Positions 24,702-33,368 of a DNA stretch of 64,000 nucleotides are shown here, piece after piece. Origin of the DNA: Bog-473 sp036502025 (GTDB taxonomy: Bacteria; Actinomycetota; Acidimicrobiia; Acidimicrobiales; RAAP-2); contig DASXZJ010000029.1 in assembly GCA_036502025.1 (NCBI GenBank), positions 97,443 to 161,442 of the forward strand, given 5' to 3'. The first letter of the stretch is position 1, and every line of letters begins with the position of its first letter. A program made the translations under genes and the position numbers. The notes beneath the pieces are model-generated. The model saw only the letters and a list, made by a program, of their open reading frames with translations, was not told where the DNA came from and made no database searches.

Positions 24702-25742
24702 GTGCTCGGGTTGCTCGTCTCAGGCGGCGTCGGGCTCTGGGTGGCCATCCTGGCCACCCCGAACCTCATGCGGTCCTTCGTCCGCCGCAGTCTCGGCCAG
24801 CCGATCCGCGAGGACGGTCCGGCCAGCCACAGCGTGAAGTCCGGCACGCCGACCATGGGTGGGCTGGTCATCGTCTTCGGGGCGGTGTTCGGCTATGCGG
24901 TGGGGCACATCGGGACCGAAGTGCGGTTCTCCCGCACGGGCTACCTGGTCATCTTCGCCATCGTCTCGTTCGGGGCCATCGGCTTCCTCGACGACTGGAT
25001 CAAGGTGCGCCACCAGCGCAGCCTCGGGCTGAACAAGCGCGGCAAGTCGGGCGCCCAGGTCGTCTGTGCGGTCATCTTCGCCGAGCTGGCCGTCCACTGG
25101 GCCCACACCTCGACGCAACTGACCTTCACCCGCGTCGGTGTGCTGGGCATCAACCTGGGCGAGGTCGGGTGGGTCGTCTTCGCCGTGCTGGTCATGGTGG
25201 GCACCTCCAACGCGGTGAACATCACCGACGGCGTCGACGGCCTGGCCGCCGGGACGTCGACCTTCGCCTTCGCCGTGCTGGCCATCATCGGCTACTGGAT
25301 CTTCCGGCACGAAACCATCTACCACGTGCTTCCGGCGTCGGCCATCGACCTGGCGCTGGCCGCGGTCGCCCTGGCCGGCGCCTGCAGCGGGTTCCTCTGG
25401 TGGAACGCCGCCCCGGCCAAGATCATCATGGGCGACACCGGATCGCTGGCCATCGGCTCAGGTCTGGCCGCGCTGTGCCTGTTGCTCAACCTGGACCTCC
25501 TGCTGCCCATCATCGGCGGTCTCTTCGTGATGGAGACCCTCTCGGTCATCGCGCAGGTCATCAGCTTCCGGATCTTCCACCGCCGTATCTTCCGGATGGC
25601 GCCGATCCACCACCATTTCGAATTGGGCGGGTGGCCCGAGACCACGGTGATCATCCGCTTCTGGATACTCGGCGGGCTGTTTGTCGCCCTGGGCCTGGGC
25701 ATCTTCTACGGCGACTTCCTCACGGTGGCGAAGATCACATGA
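24702..25742 (+). CDS. mraY: Phospho-MurNAc-pentapeptide translocase MraY
   Basis: A 346-residue, about ten-helix membrane enzyme that transfers phospho-MurNAc-pentapeptide to undecaprenyl phosphate, giving lipid I. Signature segments are present: GTPTMGGLVI, FLDDWIKVR, SNAVNITDGVDGLA and IHHHFELGGWPE with the catalytic-site histidines. The start is GTG 24702, immediately after the murE stop. Its TGA overlaps the ATG of a 33-codon open frame that occupies the usual murD slot. Confidence 0.95.
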   Translation: MLGLLVSGGVGLWVAILATPNLMRSFVRRSLGQPIREDGPASHSVKSGTPTMGGLVIVFGAVFGYAVGHIGTEVRFSRTGYLVIFAIVSFGAIGFLDDWIKVRHQRSLGLNKRGKSGAQVVCAVIFAELAVHWAHTSTQLTFTRVGVLGINLGEVGWVVFAVLVMVGTSNAVNITDGVDGLAAGTSTFAFAVLAIIGYWIFRHETIYHVLPASAIDLALAAVALAGACSGFLWWNAAPAKIIMGDTGSLAIGSGLAALCLLLNLDLLLPIIGGLFVMETLSVIAQVISFRIFHRRIFRMAPIHHHFELGGWPETTVIIRFWILGGLFVALGLGIFYGDFLTVAKIT

Positions 25743-25840
25743 GCACACTCCACCACTTTGGGGGCGCCATCGGGAAGGCTTGTGCCATGTGTCGGGTGGC
25801 GGAGCGGGTTGGCGCGCGCGGGCGCGGAGGTTCGCGGTGA
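25739..25840 (+). CDS. 33-codon minicistron in the murD slot; possible murD relic
   Basis: An open frame of 33 codons begins with an ATG overlapping the mraY stop (ATGA) and ends with a TGA overlapping the ftsW GTG (GTGA). The product is basic at its C-terminal end and contains CAMC. It occupies the position where murD normally stands. In the +1 frame the same DNA reads LVPCVGWRSGLARAGAEVRG, faintly like the start of MurD (a V-x-G-x-G-x-SG-x-A pattern, then a GA-x-V strand). It may be a remnant of a deleted murD kept as a translational link, or simply a coupling peptide. Confidence 0.4.
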   Translation: MSTLHHFGGAIGKACAMCRVAERVGARGRGGSR

Positions 25841-27090
25841 CGCCGACCCGCGGTGCCGTCGCCACTCGTGCCCCGGCCGCCCCGGCCCACCGGTCCGGTC
25901 TTCTCACCGGCTTCAGGCAACTGCCGACCTCCACGGTGCTGGTCGGCGTGGTGGTGCTCCTCTGCATCATCGGCCTGGTCATGGTGGGCTCGGCTTCCTC
26001 GGTCATCTCCATCGCGACCTACGGGACGCCGTGGGCCATCCTGATCCGCGAGGCGATGTGGATGGGCGTCGGCATCATCGCCCTCGGGGCCGCCATCCGC
26101 TTCGACTACCACCACCTACGACGCCTCAGCACGATCCTCCTGATCGTCACCTTCGGGCTGCTCCTCATCGTCATGGTCCCGGGCATCGGCGTCCACGTCG
26201 ACGGGTCGAGCCGGTGGATCGGCTTCGGGCAGTTCCGCGTGCAGCCCTCCGAATTGATGAAGCTCGCCCTGACCATTTTCGCGGCGGACTTCATCACCCG
26301 CCGGCTCGACGAGGACGCCACCGACCGCCGCATCATGGGGCCGCTACTGATGGTCACCGGCGCGGCCGGGCTCCTGATCCTGGTCCAGCCCGACATGGGC
26401 ACGGCCATGGTCATCGGCTGCATCGCCATGGCGCTGCTCTTCGTCTCAGGGGTCCGCCTCGGCCCGGTGTTCAAGATTCTGGGTGCGCTGGTGGTGCTGG
26501 CGCTCATCGTGGCGGTGGCCTCCCCGTACCGGCGGGAACGGCTGCTCTCCTTCCTCGATCCCTCGGCGCACGGCAAGGGATCGGGGTACCAGGTGCTGCA
26601 GTCCCTGATCGGCCTCGGCTCGGGCCACCTCTTCGGGGCCGGCATCGGCGGCGGCCAGCAGCAGTGGGGTTTCCTGCCCAATGCGCACACCGACTTCATC
26701 TTCTCGGTCATCGGGGAGGAGCTCGGCTTCCTCGGCGCGGCGCTGGTCATCGTGCTGCTCGGGATGTTCGTCTGGTTCGGCATCCGGGCGGCCATGCGAT
26801 CACCGGACCGCTTCGGCGGCCTGCTGGCGCTCGGGCTGGTGGCCTGGGTGGCCGCCGAGACACTGATCAACATCGGCGCCGTGGTGGGCGTCCTGCCCGT
26901 GACGGGGATCCCGCTGCCTTTCATCTCCTTCGGGGGCTCGTCCCTGGTCATCACCATGGCGGCGGCCGGCATCCTCATCAACATCGCCCGGAACGAGGGC
27001 AGCGACCGCGCCGGCGGCCTGCTCCACCGCGGCGGCGAGCGGTCGACCGCGCGCGCCCCGGCGGGCCGCAGCCGCGGCCGGGGTCGGTGA
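25837..27090 (+). CDS. ftsW: Septal SEDS glycosyltransferase FtsW
   Basis: A 417-residue SEDS-family peptidoglycan polymerase with about ten membrane helices. Family marks include SSRWIGFGQFRVQPSELMKL, QPDMGTAMV, GGGQQQWGFLPNAHTDFIFS-VIGEELGF and GIPLPFISFGGSSL. It ends in a basic Arg/Gly-rich cytoplasmic tail. I chose GTG 25837, preceded at six bases by GGAGG (25826-25830), even though the frame is open upstream. It overlaps the minicistron on one side and murG by four bases on the other. Confidence 0.94.
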   Translation: MTPTRGAVATRAPAAPAHRSGLLTGFRQLPTSTVLVGVVVLLCIIGLVMVGSASSVISIATYGTPWAILIREAMWMGVGIIALGAAIRFDYHHLRRLSTILLIVTFGLLLIVMVPGIGVHVDGSSRWIGFGQFRVQPSELMKLALTIFAADFITRRLDEDATDRRIMGPLLMVTGAAGLLILVQPDMGTAMVIGCIAMALLFVSGVRLGPVFKILGALVVLALIVAVASPYRRERLLSFLDPSAHGKGSGYQVLQSLIGLGSGHLFGAGIGGGQQQWGFLPNAHTDFIFSVIGEELGFLGAALVIVLLGMFVWFGIRAAMRSPDRFGGLLALGLVAWVAAETLINIGAVVGVLPVTGIPLPFISFGGSSLVITMAAAGILINIARNEGSDRAGGLLHRGGERSTARAPAGRSRGRGR

Positions 27091-28223
27091 GCGGGGGGCG
27101 CGGTGCAGTGATCGCCGGGGGCGGGACGGGTGGTCACGTCGTGCCGTCACTCCAGATTGCCCGGGCCCTGGTGGCCCGGGGCCATGACACCGCCTCGATC
27201 GAGCTCTACGGCTCCCGTCGGGGCCAGGAGGCCACGCTCTGGCCGTCCCTCGGCTTCCCCTTCACGCTCCTTTCGGGCCGGGGCATCCGCCGCAGTGTCC
27301 GGCCCGGCGCGTGGTGGGACAACGCCGGCGCCGTTGCAGGGCTCCTGTGGGCCACGGTGCGGGCGGTCGGCTCGTTCGTGCGGCGCCGGCCGCGGGTGGT
27401 CGTCGTGGTGGGGGGGTACGCCAGCTTCCCGGCCGGGTTGGCCGCCGTGGTCACCCGCGTGCCCCTGGTGCTGGTCAACACCGATGCCGTGCCGGGCGCG
27501 GTCAACGCGGTGCTCGGGCGTTTCGCCGCCGCGAACGCGGTGGCCTTCCCCGGTACCGGCCTCCCGCGCGCCGAGGTCACCGGCACGCCGGTCCGGCCCG
27601 AGCTGGCCTCCCTGGACCGCGCCGCGGCGGGACGGCGGGAGGCCCGTGCCGCACTCGGGCTCCCGGGGGAGGGGTTCACGGTCGCCGCCTTCGGCGGTTC
27701 ACTGGGGGCCCACCGGATCAACGCCGCCGTAGCCGAGCTGGCCACGGAATGGGCCGGCAGGGCGGGAGTGTCGATCTACCACGTCGCCGGCCGGCGGGAT
27801 TACGAGGAGTTCGCCCGGGCGGGTGGAGAGGCCGGTGGGCTCTTCTACCGGGTGGTGCCGTTCGAGGAGCGGATGCCCGAGCTGTATCGAGCGGTCGATG
27901 TCTGCGTGTGCCGTGCCGGGGCGATGACGGTGGCCGAGTTGCTGGTGGCGGGCGTACCGGCCGTCCTGGTGCCCCTGCCCGGGGCGCCCAAGGACCATCA
28001 GACCCGCAATGCCGGCGCGCTGGTGGAGGCCGGAGCCGCGGTGCTGGTGCCTGATGGGGAATGTGACGGGGCGCGTCTGGCGGCCGAGCTCGATGCGCTG
28101 ACGTCGGACCCGGCGCGCCTGACCGCCATGGCGGCCGCCGCCCGGGGCCTCGGGCATCCCGACGCGGCCGCGCGCGTGGCGGAGTTGGTGGACGGCCATG
28201 CCGAAGCGGTGAGGCCGCCGTGA
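27087..28223 (+). CDS. murG: UDP-GlcNAc transferase MurG
   Basis: A 378-residue GT28 enzyme that adds GlcNAc to lipid I, giving lipid II at the inner face of the membrane. The N-terminal loop IAGGGTGGHVVPSLQIA, the second Gly-rich loop FGGSLGAHRIN and the UDP-site CRAGAMTVAELLVAGVPAVLVPLP followed by DHQTRNA are present. GTG 27087 overlaps the ftsW stop by three bases, and its stop overlaps the murC GTG. The open frame runs much further upstream but inside ftsW. Confidence 0.94.
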   Translation: MSGGRGAVIAGGGTGGHVVPSLQIARALVARGHDTASIELYGSRRGQEATLWPSLGFPFTLLSGRGIRRSVRPGAWWDNAGAVAGLLWATVRAVGSFVRRRPRVVVVVGGYASFPAGLAAVVTRVPLVLVNTDAVPGAVNAVLGRFAAANAVAFPGTGLPRAEVTGTPVRPELASLDRAAAGRREARAALGLPGEGFTVAAFGGSLGAHRINAAVAELATEWAGRAGVSIYHVAGRRDYEEFARAGGEAGGLFYRVVPFEERMPELYRAVDVCVCRAGAMTVAELLVAGVPAVLVPLPGAPKDHQTRNAGALVEAGAAVLVPDGECDGARLAAELDALTSDPARLTAMAAAARGLGHPDAAARVAELVDGHAEAVRPP

Positions 28224-29593
28224 CGTTGGATCTGAGTACACCGCGGCGCATCCACATCGTCGGTGTCGGGGGCGCCGGCATGAGCGCCATCGCCCTGGTG
28301 CTGCGCGCCATGGGGCACACCGTGACCGGCTCGGACCTGAAGGACTCGGCGGTGGCCGAGCGGCTGCGGTCCCAGGGGATCCAGGTGGCGATCGGGCACG
28401 CTGCGGCCAATGTCGGCCCGGTGGACGCCGTCACCTACTCGCCCGCGGTGGCGCTGAGCAATCCCGAAATCGTGGCGGCGGCGGACCGGGGGGCGATGGT
28501 GGTGCCGCGCTCGGGGACCCTCGCCGCCATCTGCGCCACCCGGCGCTGCCTGGCCGTGGCGGGGACCAAAGGCAAGACGACCACCGCATCGATGCTCTCG
28601 CTCATTCTGGTCGAGGCCGGGTTGCGGCCCTCCTTCCTCATCGGCGCCGACGTGAACGAGATCGGCACCAATGCCGTGTGGGACCGGGGCGAGTGGCTGG
28701 TCGTGGAGGCCGACGAGAGTTACGGCACGTTCGAGGCGCTACGGCCGGATCTCGCCGTCCTGACCAACGTGCAGTCCGATCACCTGGACCACTACGGGAC
28801 GTTCGGCGCGCTGCGTGACGCCTTCGACGCCTTCGTGGGGCTGGCGGGGGAGGGGTCGGTGGTGTCGGCGGACGACGTCGAGGCCGCCGCCATCGGGCGG
28901 GCCCATGGGTCGGTCAGCGTCGGGACGGCGGAAGGGGCGGCGTACGGCGTGAGTGGAATCGAGGAGAGTCGGAGCTCGGTGCGGTTCAAGTTGTGTGAGC
29001 CCTCGGGCTCGGAGCTCGGTGAGCTGGTGCTGGGGGTGCCGGGTCGGCACAACGCCCAGAATGCGGCGTTGGCTGCGGTGGCGGCGCTGCAGGTGGGCGT
29101 CCCCTTCGCGGCGGTGGCCTCGGCGTTGGCCCGTTTTGCCGGGGTGTCGCGGCGCTACGAGTTCCGGGGCGAGGCCAACGGGGTGACGTTCGTCGACGAC
29201 TACGCTCACCTGCCCTTCGCGGTGCGGGCCGTGCTGGCGACGGCCCGGAGCGGGGGCTGGTCGCGGGTGGTGGTCGTCTTCCAGCCGCACCGCTACACGC
29301 GCACGGCGGAGCTGGCCTCGCAATTCGGCGGCGCTTTTGTCGACGCTGACCTGTTGGTGGTGACCGACGTCTACGGCGCCGGCGAGGCGCCGATCCCGGG
29401 CGTCTCGGGCCAGCTCGTCGTCGACGCCGTGCGAGCGCAGGATCCCCGGCGCCAGGTGGTCTATGCACCGGGGCGCGAGGAACTCCGTCAGGTGGTGGCT
29501 TCCCTGCTTGAGCCCGGGGACCTCTGCCTGACCCTTGGCGCCGGTGACCTCACCGTCATGCCCGACGAGTGGTTGGCGTCGCCGCAGTGGTGA
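28220..29593 (+). CDS. murC: UDP-MurNAc-L-alanine ligase MurC
   Basis: A 457-residue Mur ligase. The UDP-binding start is IHIVGVGGAGMSAIA (11-25), the ATP loop AGTKGKTTT lies around 114-122, and ADESYGTF and DDYAHLPFAV mark the central and C-terminal domains. It adds L-alanine to UDP-MurNAc as the first peptide step. It overlaps murG by four bases and murB by four bases at its 3' end. It is the second of the two Mur ligases present in this cluster. Confidence 0.94.
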   Translation: MTLDLSTPRRIHIVGVGGAGMSAIALVLRAMGHTVTGSDLKDSAVAERLRSQGIQVAIGHAAANVGPVDAVTYSPAVALSNPEIVAAADRGAMVVPRSGTLAAICATRRCLAVAGTKGKTTTASMLSLILVEAGLRPSFLIGADVNEIGTNAVWDRGEWLVVEADESYGTFEALRPDLAVLTNVQSDHLDHYGTFGALRDAFDAFVGLAGEGSVVSADDVEAAAIGRAHGSVSVGTAEGAAYGVSGIEESRSSVRFKLCEPSGSELGELVLGVPGRHNAQNAALAAVAALQVGVPFAAVASALARFAGVSRRYEFRGEANGVTFVDDYAHLPFAVRAVLATARSGGWSRVVVVFQPHRYTRTAELASQFGGAFVDADLLVVTDVYGAGEAPIPGVSGQLVVDAVRAQDPRRQVVYAPGREELRQVVASLLEPGDLCLTLGAGDLTVMPDEWLASPQW

Positions 29594-30609
29594 CGGGGGC
29601 GGGGAGGGGGGCGGGGAGGCCGTCTCGGGCTCGTTACGACGCGCTCGCCTCGGCCTTGGGGCCGATGGCGGAGCGTGACCGGCCCTTGGGCCCACTGACC
29701 ACCTACGGCGTGGGCGGACCGGCCGCCCTCTTCGTCGAGGTGGACGGGCGCGACGAGCTCGAGGCCCTGCGATCCGTGCTGCGGGGAGCCGATGTCCCGG
29801 TCTTCGTGGTGGGGCGGGGCTCGAACCTTCTCGTCGCCGACGCCGGGTTCGACGGGGTGGCGGTCCGGCTGGGGAGCGGGTTCGCCACGGTGCGGTGGCC
29901 CGAGAGGGGTGGCGGGGGCGGGGTCATTGGCCGGGGCGGGCCCACGGTGGCGCACGTCGGAGGTTCGGCTCTGCTCCCCGTGGTGGCCCGACAGGCCGCT
30001 GACGCCGGCTGGGCCGGTCTCACCTGGGCGGTCGGCGTGCCCGGATCGGTCGGCGGGGCCGTGCGGATGAATGCGGGCGGCCATGGGTCCGACATGGCGG
30101 CCTGCCTCTGGCGGTACTCGTGGGTCGACCTCCTGAGCGAGGACGGCGGGACCGACCATCTTTCCCGCCTGCACTACGGCTACCGGTCCTCGTCGGTCGG
30201 CCGCTCCGAGCTGGTGCTCGAGGCCGATCTCGTGGTGACCGAGGGGGACGCCGAGGCTGAGATGGCCGAGGTCTCCTCGATCGTCCGGTGGCGCCGGGAG
30301 CACCAGCCGGGTGGCTCGAACGCCGGCTCGGTCTTCGCCAACCCTGACGGTGACTCGGCCGGGCGGTTGATCGAGGAAGCGGGGATGAAGGGATTTCGAC
30401 TGGGGACAGCCCGGGTCTCGGAGAAACACGCCAATTTCATCCAGGCCGACAAGGGGGGAAGCGCCGACGATGTTCGGACCCTCATGGATGAGGTCCGGGC
30501 GAGGGTGCTCGAGCGCAGTGGTGTCGCGCTGGTGGCCGAGGTCCGCCTGTTGGGCTTCGCGGACGGGGAGACTGATGGCGTGGGACCGGGCGGGGGGCGT
30601 CGATCATGA
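29590..30609 (+). CDS. murB: UDP-N-acetylenolpyruvoylglucosamine reductase MurB
   Basis: A 339-residue FAD-dependent reductase producing UDP-MurNAc. Motifs: LTTYGVGGPAALFVEV, VGRGSNLLVADAGFDG for FAD, GVPGSVGGAVRMNAGGHG, YGYRSS and the catalytic end AGSVFANP with KHANFI. Lack of the type I extra loop suggests a type II-like MurB. I chose GTG 29590, overlapping the murC stop, in line with coupling elsewhere; GTG 29569 would add seven residues. It overlaps ftsQ by four bases. Confidence 0.92.
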   Translation: MTGAGRGAGRPSRARYDALASALGPMAERDRPLGPLTTYGVGGPAALFVEVDGRDELEALRSVLRGADVPVFVVGRGSNLLVADAGFDGVAVRLGSGFATVRWPERGGGGGVIGRGGPTVAHVGGSALLPVVARQAADAGWAGLTWAVGVPGSVGGAVRMNAGGHGSDMAACLWRYSWVDLLSEDGGTDHLSRLHYGYRSSSVGRSELVLEADLVVTEGDAEAEMAEVSSIVRWRREHQPGGSNAGSVFANPDGDSAGRLIEEAGMKGFRLGTARVSEKHANFIQADKGGSADDVRTLMDEVRARVLERSGVALVAEVRLLGFADGETDGVGPGGGRRS

Positions 30610-31388
30610 GCGGTGCGGCGCCACGCAAGCGGTCGAGGGTGGATCCGCGTATCTCGGCCCGGCGCACCGCGGTGACCCGTGAGCAAGGCCGCCGTCGGCT
30701 CAGGGTCCTCCTCATCCTGGCCGGTCTCAGCGTGCTGCTCGTGGGTGGCTGGTTCCTGGCCCATTCGTCGTTGTTCTCAGGTCGGGCCATCACGGTGGTG
30801 GGTGCCGTGCATGAGACCCCCGCCGAGGTCGTGGCGGATGCGGGGCTCTCCGACCACCCCGCTCTCCTGGACATCAACACCGGTGCGGCGGCGCGCGGAG
30901 TGGAGCGACTGCCCTGGGTGCGCACCGCGTCGGTGAGTACGCACTGGCCGGACGGCGTGAGGATCGCGGTGACCGAACAAGTGCCGCGTCTGGTGATGCA
31001 AGGCGCGGGCGGCACCTGGGCCGCACTGACCACCGAAGGGCGGGTGCTCTCCGTCGACAGTGTGCGTGGCCCCGGACTCGTGCTCGTCAGCGGCCCGCAG
31101 CCGCCGGGACCTCCGGGGACCGTGCTCGGAGCCAAGGATCAGGCGGCCCTGCGCGTGGCCGCAACGCTGCCGGCCTCCTTCGGGGCTCAGGTGGCCTCGG
31201 TGGGGGTTGAGCCGGGAGGCTGGGTGCAGCTCACCATGACCACTCCAATTCTCGTTGATATCGGAAGCCCGAGCCAGCTAGAGGCCAAATATGAGGACGT
31301 AACCTCGATCTTGGCTGGAGCTACACTTCACAACGGCGATGTCATCGACGTGAGCGTCCCTGATGCACCAACGGTGACCGGAGGGTGA
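30606..31388 (+). CDS. ftsQ: Division protein FtsQ
   Basis: A 260-residue bitopic protein: a basic cytoplasmic head (1-32), one membrane helix (33-52) and an outer POTRA domain (about 59-125) beginning with ITVVGAVHETPAEVV, then the beta domain. Segments LPWVRTASVSTHWPDGVRIAVTEQVP match the FtsQ/DivIB family. It links FtsL/FtsB and FtsI/FtsW at the septum. ATG 30606 overlaps the murB stop. The last 130 bases are less GC-rich than the rest. A strong promoter for ftsZ follows the stop. Confidence 0.88.
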   Translation: MSGAAPRKRSRVDPRISARRTAVTREQGRRRLRVLLILAGLSVLLVGGWFLAHSSLFSGRAITVVGAVHETPAEVVADAGLSDHPALLDINTGAAARGVERLPWVRTASVSTHWPDGVRIAVTEQVPRLVMQGAGGTWAALTTEGRVLSVDSVRGPGLVLVSGPQPPGPPGTVLGAKDQAALRVAATLPASFGAQVASVGVEPGGWVQLTMTTPILVDIGSPSQLEAKYEDVTSILAGATLHNGDVIDVSVPDAPTVTGG

Positions 31389-31398
31389 CAGAGTATGC

Positions 31399-31427
31399 TT
31401 GACCTCCACGAATGCCCCTCGTATGGT
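31399..31427 (+). promoter_or_regulatory. Dedicated ftsZ promoter
   Basis: TTGACC (31399-31404) and TATGGT (31422-31427) with a 17-base spacer form a near-ideal housekeeping promoter just after the ftsQ stop. Transcription would start near 31434, giving a leader of about 130 bases to the ftsZ ATG. A separate promoter for ftsZ is common in Actinobacteria. Confidence 0.65.
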
Positions 31428-31564
31428 GGGTTCACGCTGCCGAACTGTGAACGTCAACCTTCCCGTGAGGATGAGGCATTCCAGGAGGGGTGTCACTCGA
31501 TGATGGGCGGCAGGAGTATTCAGCGCGCGATCGGTCGGCGATCGACCCGAACACGAGGGAGTTC

Positions 31565-32674
31565 ATGACGACCGTTCCTTCCCAGGGCAACTACCTGGCT
31601 GTCATCAAGGTTGTCGGCGTGGGCGGCGGCGGCGTCAACGCCGTGAACCGCATGATCGACTCGGGATTGCGCAACGTGGAGTTCATCGCGGCCAACACCG
31701 ACGCGCAAGCGCTGCTGATGAGCGATGCCGACCTCAAACTGGACATCGGACGTCAACTGACCCGCGGCCTCGGTGCGGGCAGCGATCCCGAAGTGGGCAA
31801 GCAGGCGGCCGAAGAACACCGGTCCGACATCGAAGAGGCCCTGCAGGGCGCCGACATGGTGTTCATCACCGCGGGCAAAGGTGGCGGTACCGGCACCGGT
31901 GCCGCACCCGTGGTGGCCGAGGTGGCCAAGTCCCTCGGTGCGCTGACGATCGGTGTGGTGACCCGCCCCTTCACCTTCGAGGGACGCCGACGCGCCATGC
32001 AGGCGGAGAAGGGCATCCAGATCCTCAAGGAGAAGGTCGACACCCTGATCGTCATCCCCAACGACCGCCTGCTGACGGTGTCGAACGACAAGACCAGCAT
32101 GGTCAACGCGTTCAAGATGGCCGACGAGGTCCTCCTCCAGGGCGTGCGGGGGATCACCGACCTGATCACCGTGCCGGGCCTGATCAACACCGACTTCGCC
32201 GACGTGAAGATGGTCATGACCAACGCCGGCACCGCGATCATGGGCATCGGTTCCTCCATCGGTGAGGGCCGGGCCGCCAACGCCGCCCGGGCTGCCATCA
32301 CCAGCCCGCTGCTCGAGGCGTCCATCGAGGGAGCCCGGGGCATCCTCTTGAACATCGCCGGGGGGTCTGACCTGGGCTTGTTCGAGGTCAACGAGGCCGC
32401 CGAAATCATCCACGGGGTGGCGCACCCCGACGCCAACATCATCTTCGGCGCGGTCATCGACGACAACATGGGTGACGAGGTGCGGGTCACCGTGATCGCG
32501 GCCGGATTCGAACGCTGGGAGGACGGGACCCGTCCCGGCAACGGCGAGCGCGCGGCCTCGATCTTCTCGGGCACGTCGGAATCGGTCGACATCTTCGCAG
32601 ATACGACCAGCACGGATGACGACGACTTCGGCTTGGGAGACGACGATTTCGACGTCCCCTCCTTCCTTCGCTGA
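31565..32674 (+). CDS. ftsZ: Cell division GTPase FtsZ
   Basis: The tubulin-like GTPase that forms the division ring. VVGVGGGGVNAVNRM (16-30), GKGGGTGTGAAP with the tubulin signature (about 104-115), the synergy-side segment and the C-terminal peptide DDFDVPSFLR are intact; this last peptide binds SepF. At 369 residues it is standard length with a short linker. I chose ATG 31565, preceded by GAGGGAG. An in-frame GTG at 31490 directly abuts an AGGAGGGG sequence and would add 25 non-conserved residues. Confidence 0.95.
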   Translation: MTTVPSQGNYLAVIKVVGVGGGGVNAVNRMIDSGLRNVEFIAANTDAQALLMSDADLKLDIGRQLTRGLGAGSDPEVGKQAAEEHRSDIEEALQGADMVFITAGKGGGTGTGAAPVVAEVAKSLGALTIGVVTRPFTFEGRRRAMQAEKGIQILKEKVDTLIVIPNDRLLTVSNDKTSMVNAFKMADEVLLQGVRGITDLITVPGLINTDFADVKMVMTNAGTAIMGIGSSIGEGRAANAARAAITSPLLEASIEGARGILLNIAGGSDLGLFEVNEAAEIIHGVAHPDANIIFGAVIDDNMGDEVRVTVIAAGFERWEDGTRPGNGERAASIFSGTSESVDIFADTTSTDDDDFGLGDDDFDVPSFLR

Positions 32675-33317
32675 CGATCAGGTCGTCAGCCGGCTGGCGG
32701 CGATCCGCCAGCGCATCGAGCAGGCCGGCGGCGACCCCGATCGTGTGCGCGTCATCGCCGTCACCAAGGGCTTCGGTCCCGAAGCCGTCGCCGCGGCCCG
32801 CGCCGCCGGGTTGACCGATCTCGGGGAGAACTACGCCCAGGAGATGGTCACCAAGGCGCCGGGGCCGCCGGGGACACGATGGCACTTCCTCGGCTCCGTG
32901 CAACGCAACAAGGTGCCGTTGTTGGCTCCCCTGGTCGAAGTGTGGCAGGGCGTGGCCCGCCACGTGGAAGGCGAGCGCATCGCCCAGGGCGCGCCAGGGG
33001 CGGCGGTGATGATCCAGGTGGACTCGAGTGGCCTGCCGGGCCGCAACGGCTGCCCGCCCGAGGCGGTTCCCGAGTTGGCCCATGCCCTGGCGCGGCTGGA
33101 CCTCAATGTCCTCGGACTGATGACCGTGGCCCCCCCGGGGGTCCACGAGGCGCAAGAGGCCTTCGAGGCGGTGGACCGGCTCGCGGGCGAGCTGGGGTTG
33201 CCCGAGAGGTCGATGGGTATGAGCGGTGACCTCGAGCTGGCCGTGGCGGCCGGTTCCACCATGGTGCGGATCGGTCGCGGCTTGTTTGGAGAACGCTCAC
33301 CGGGGGTAGCAGGCTAG
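32616..33317 (+). CDS. YggS/PLPBP family pyridoxal-phosphate homeostasis protein
   Basis: A 233-residue single-domain alanine-racemase-fold protein that binds PLP without known catalysis. The lysine that should hold PLP is Lys51 in VIAVTKGF; other family marks are LGENYAQEM, WHFLGSVQRNK, LGLMTVAPP and GMSGDLELAVAAGSTMVRIGRGLFG. The only plausible start is ATG 32616, inside the last 59 bases of ftsZ in another frame, so the first 18 residues are encoded antiphase to the FtsZ C-terminal peptide. yggS next to sepF is standard in this cluster. Confidence 0.9.
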   Translation: MTTTSAWETTISTSPPSFADDQVVSRLAAIRQRIEQAGGDPDRVRVIAVTKGFGPEAVAAARAAGLTDLGENYAQEMVTKAPGPPGTRWHFLGSVQRNKVPLLAPLVEVWQGVARHVEGERIAQGAPGAAVMIQVDSSGLPGRNGCPPEAVPELAHALARLDLNVLGLMTVAPPGVHEAQEAFEAVDRLAGELGLPERSMGMSGDLELAVAAGSTMVRIGRGLFGERSPGVAG

Positions 33318-33368
33318 GCAGGCTGCCCCACGGAGCAGGCACTACGCTGTGCCCGGACAGGAGAAGGT

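Noticed and set aside
25758..27086. Very long open frame running upstream of murG through ftsW
   Set aside because: The translation before 27087 is Arg/Pro/His-rich and lies antiphase to the clearly conserved FtsW; only the MurG part is real. Its first 25 codons were kept only as a possible murD relic.
31490..31564. GTG 31490 as the ftsZ start
   Set aside because: The AGGAGG lies directly against the GTG, too close for normal use, and the extra 25 residues are not FtsZ-like; ATG 31565 has a properly spaced site.
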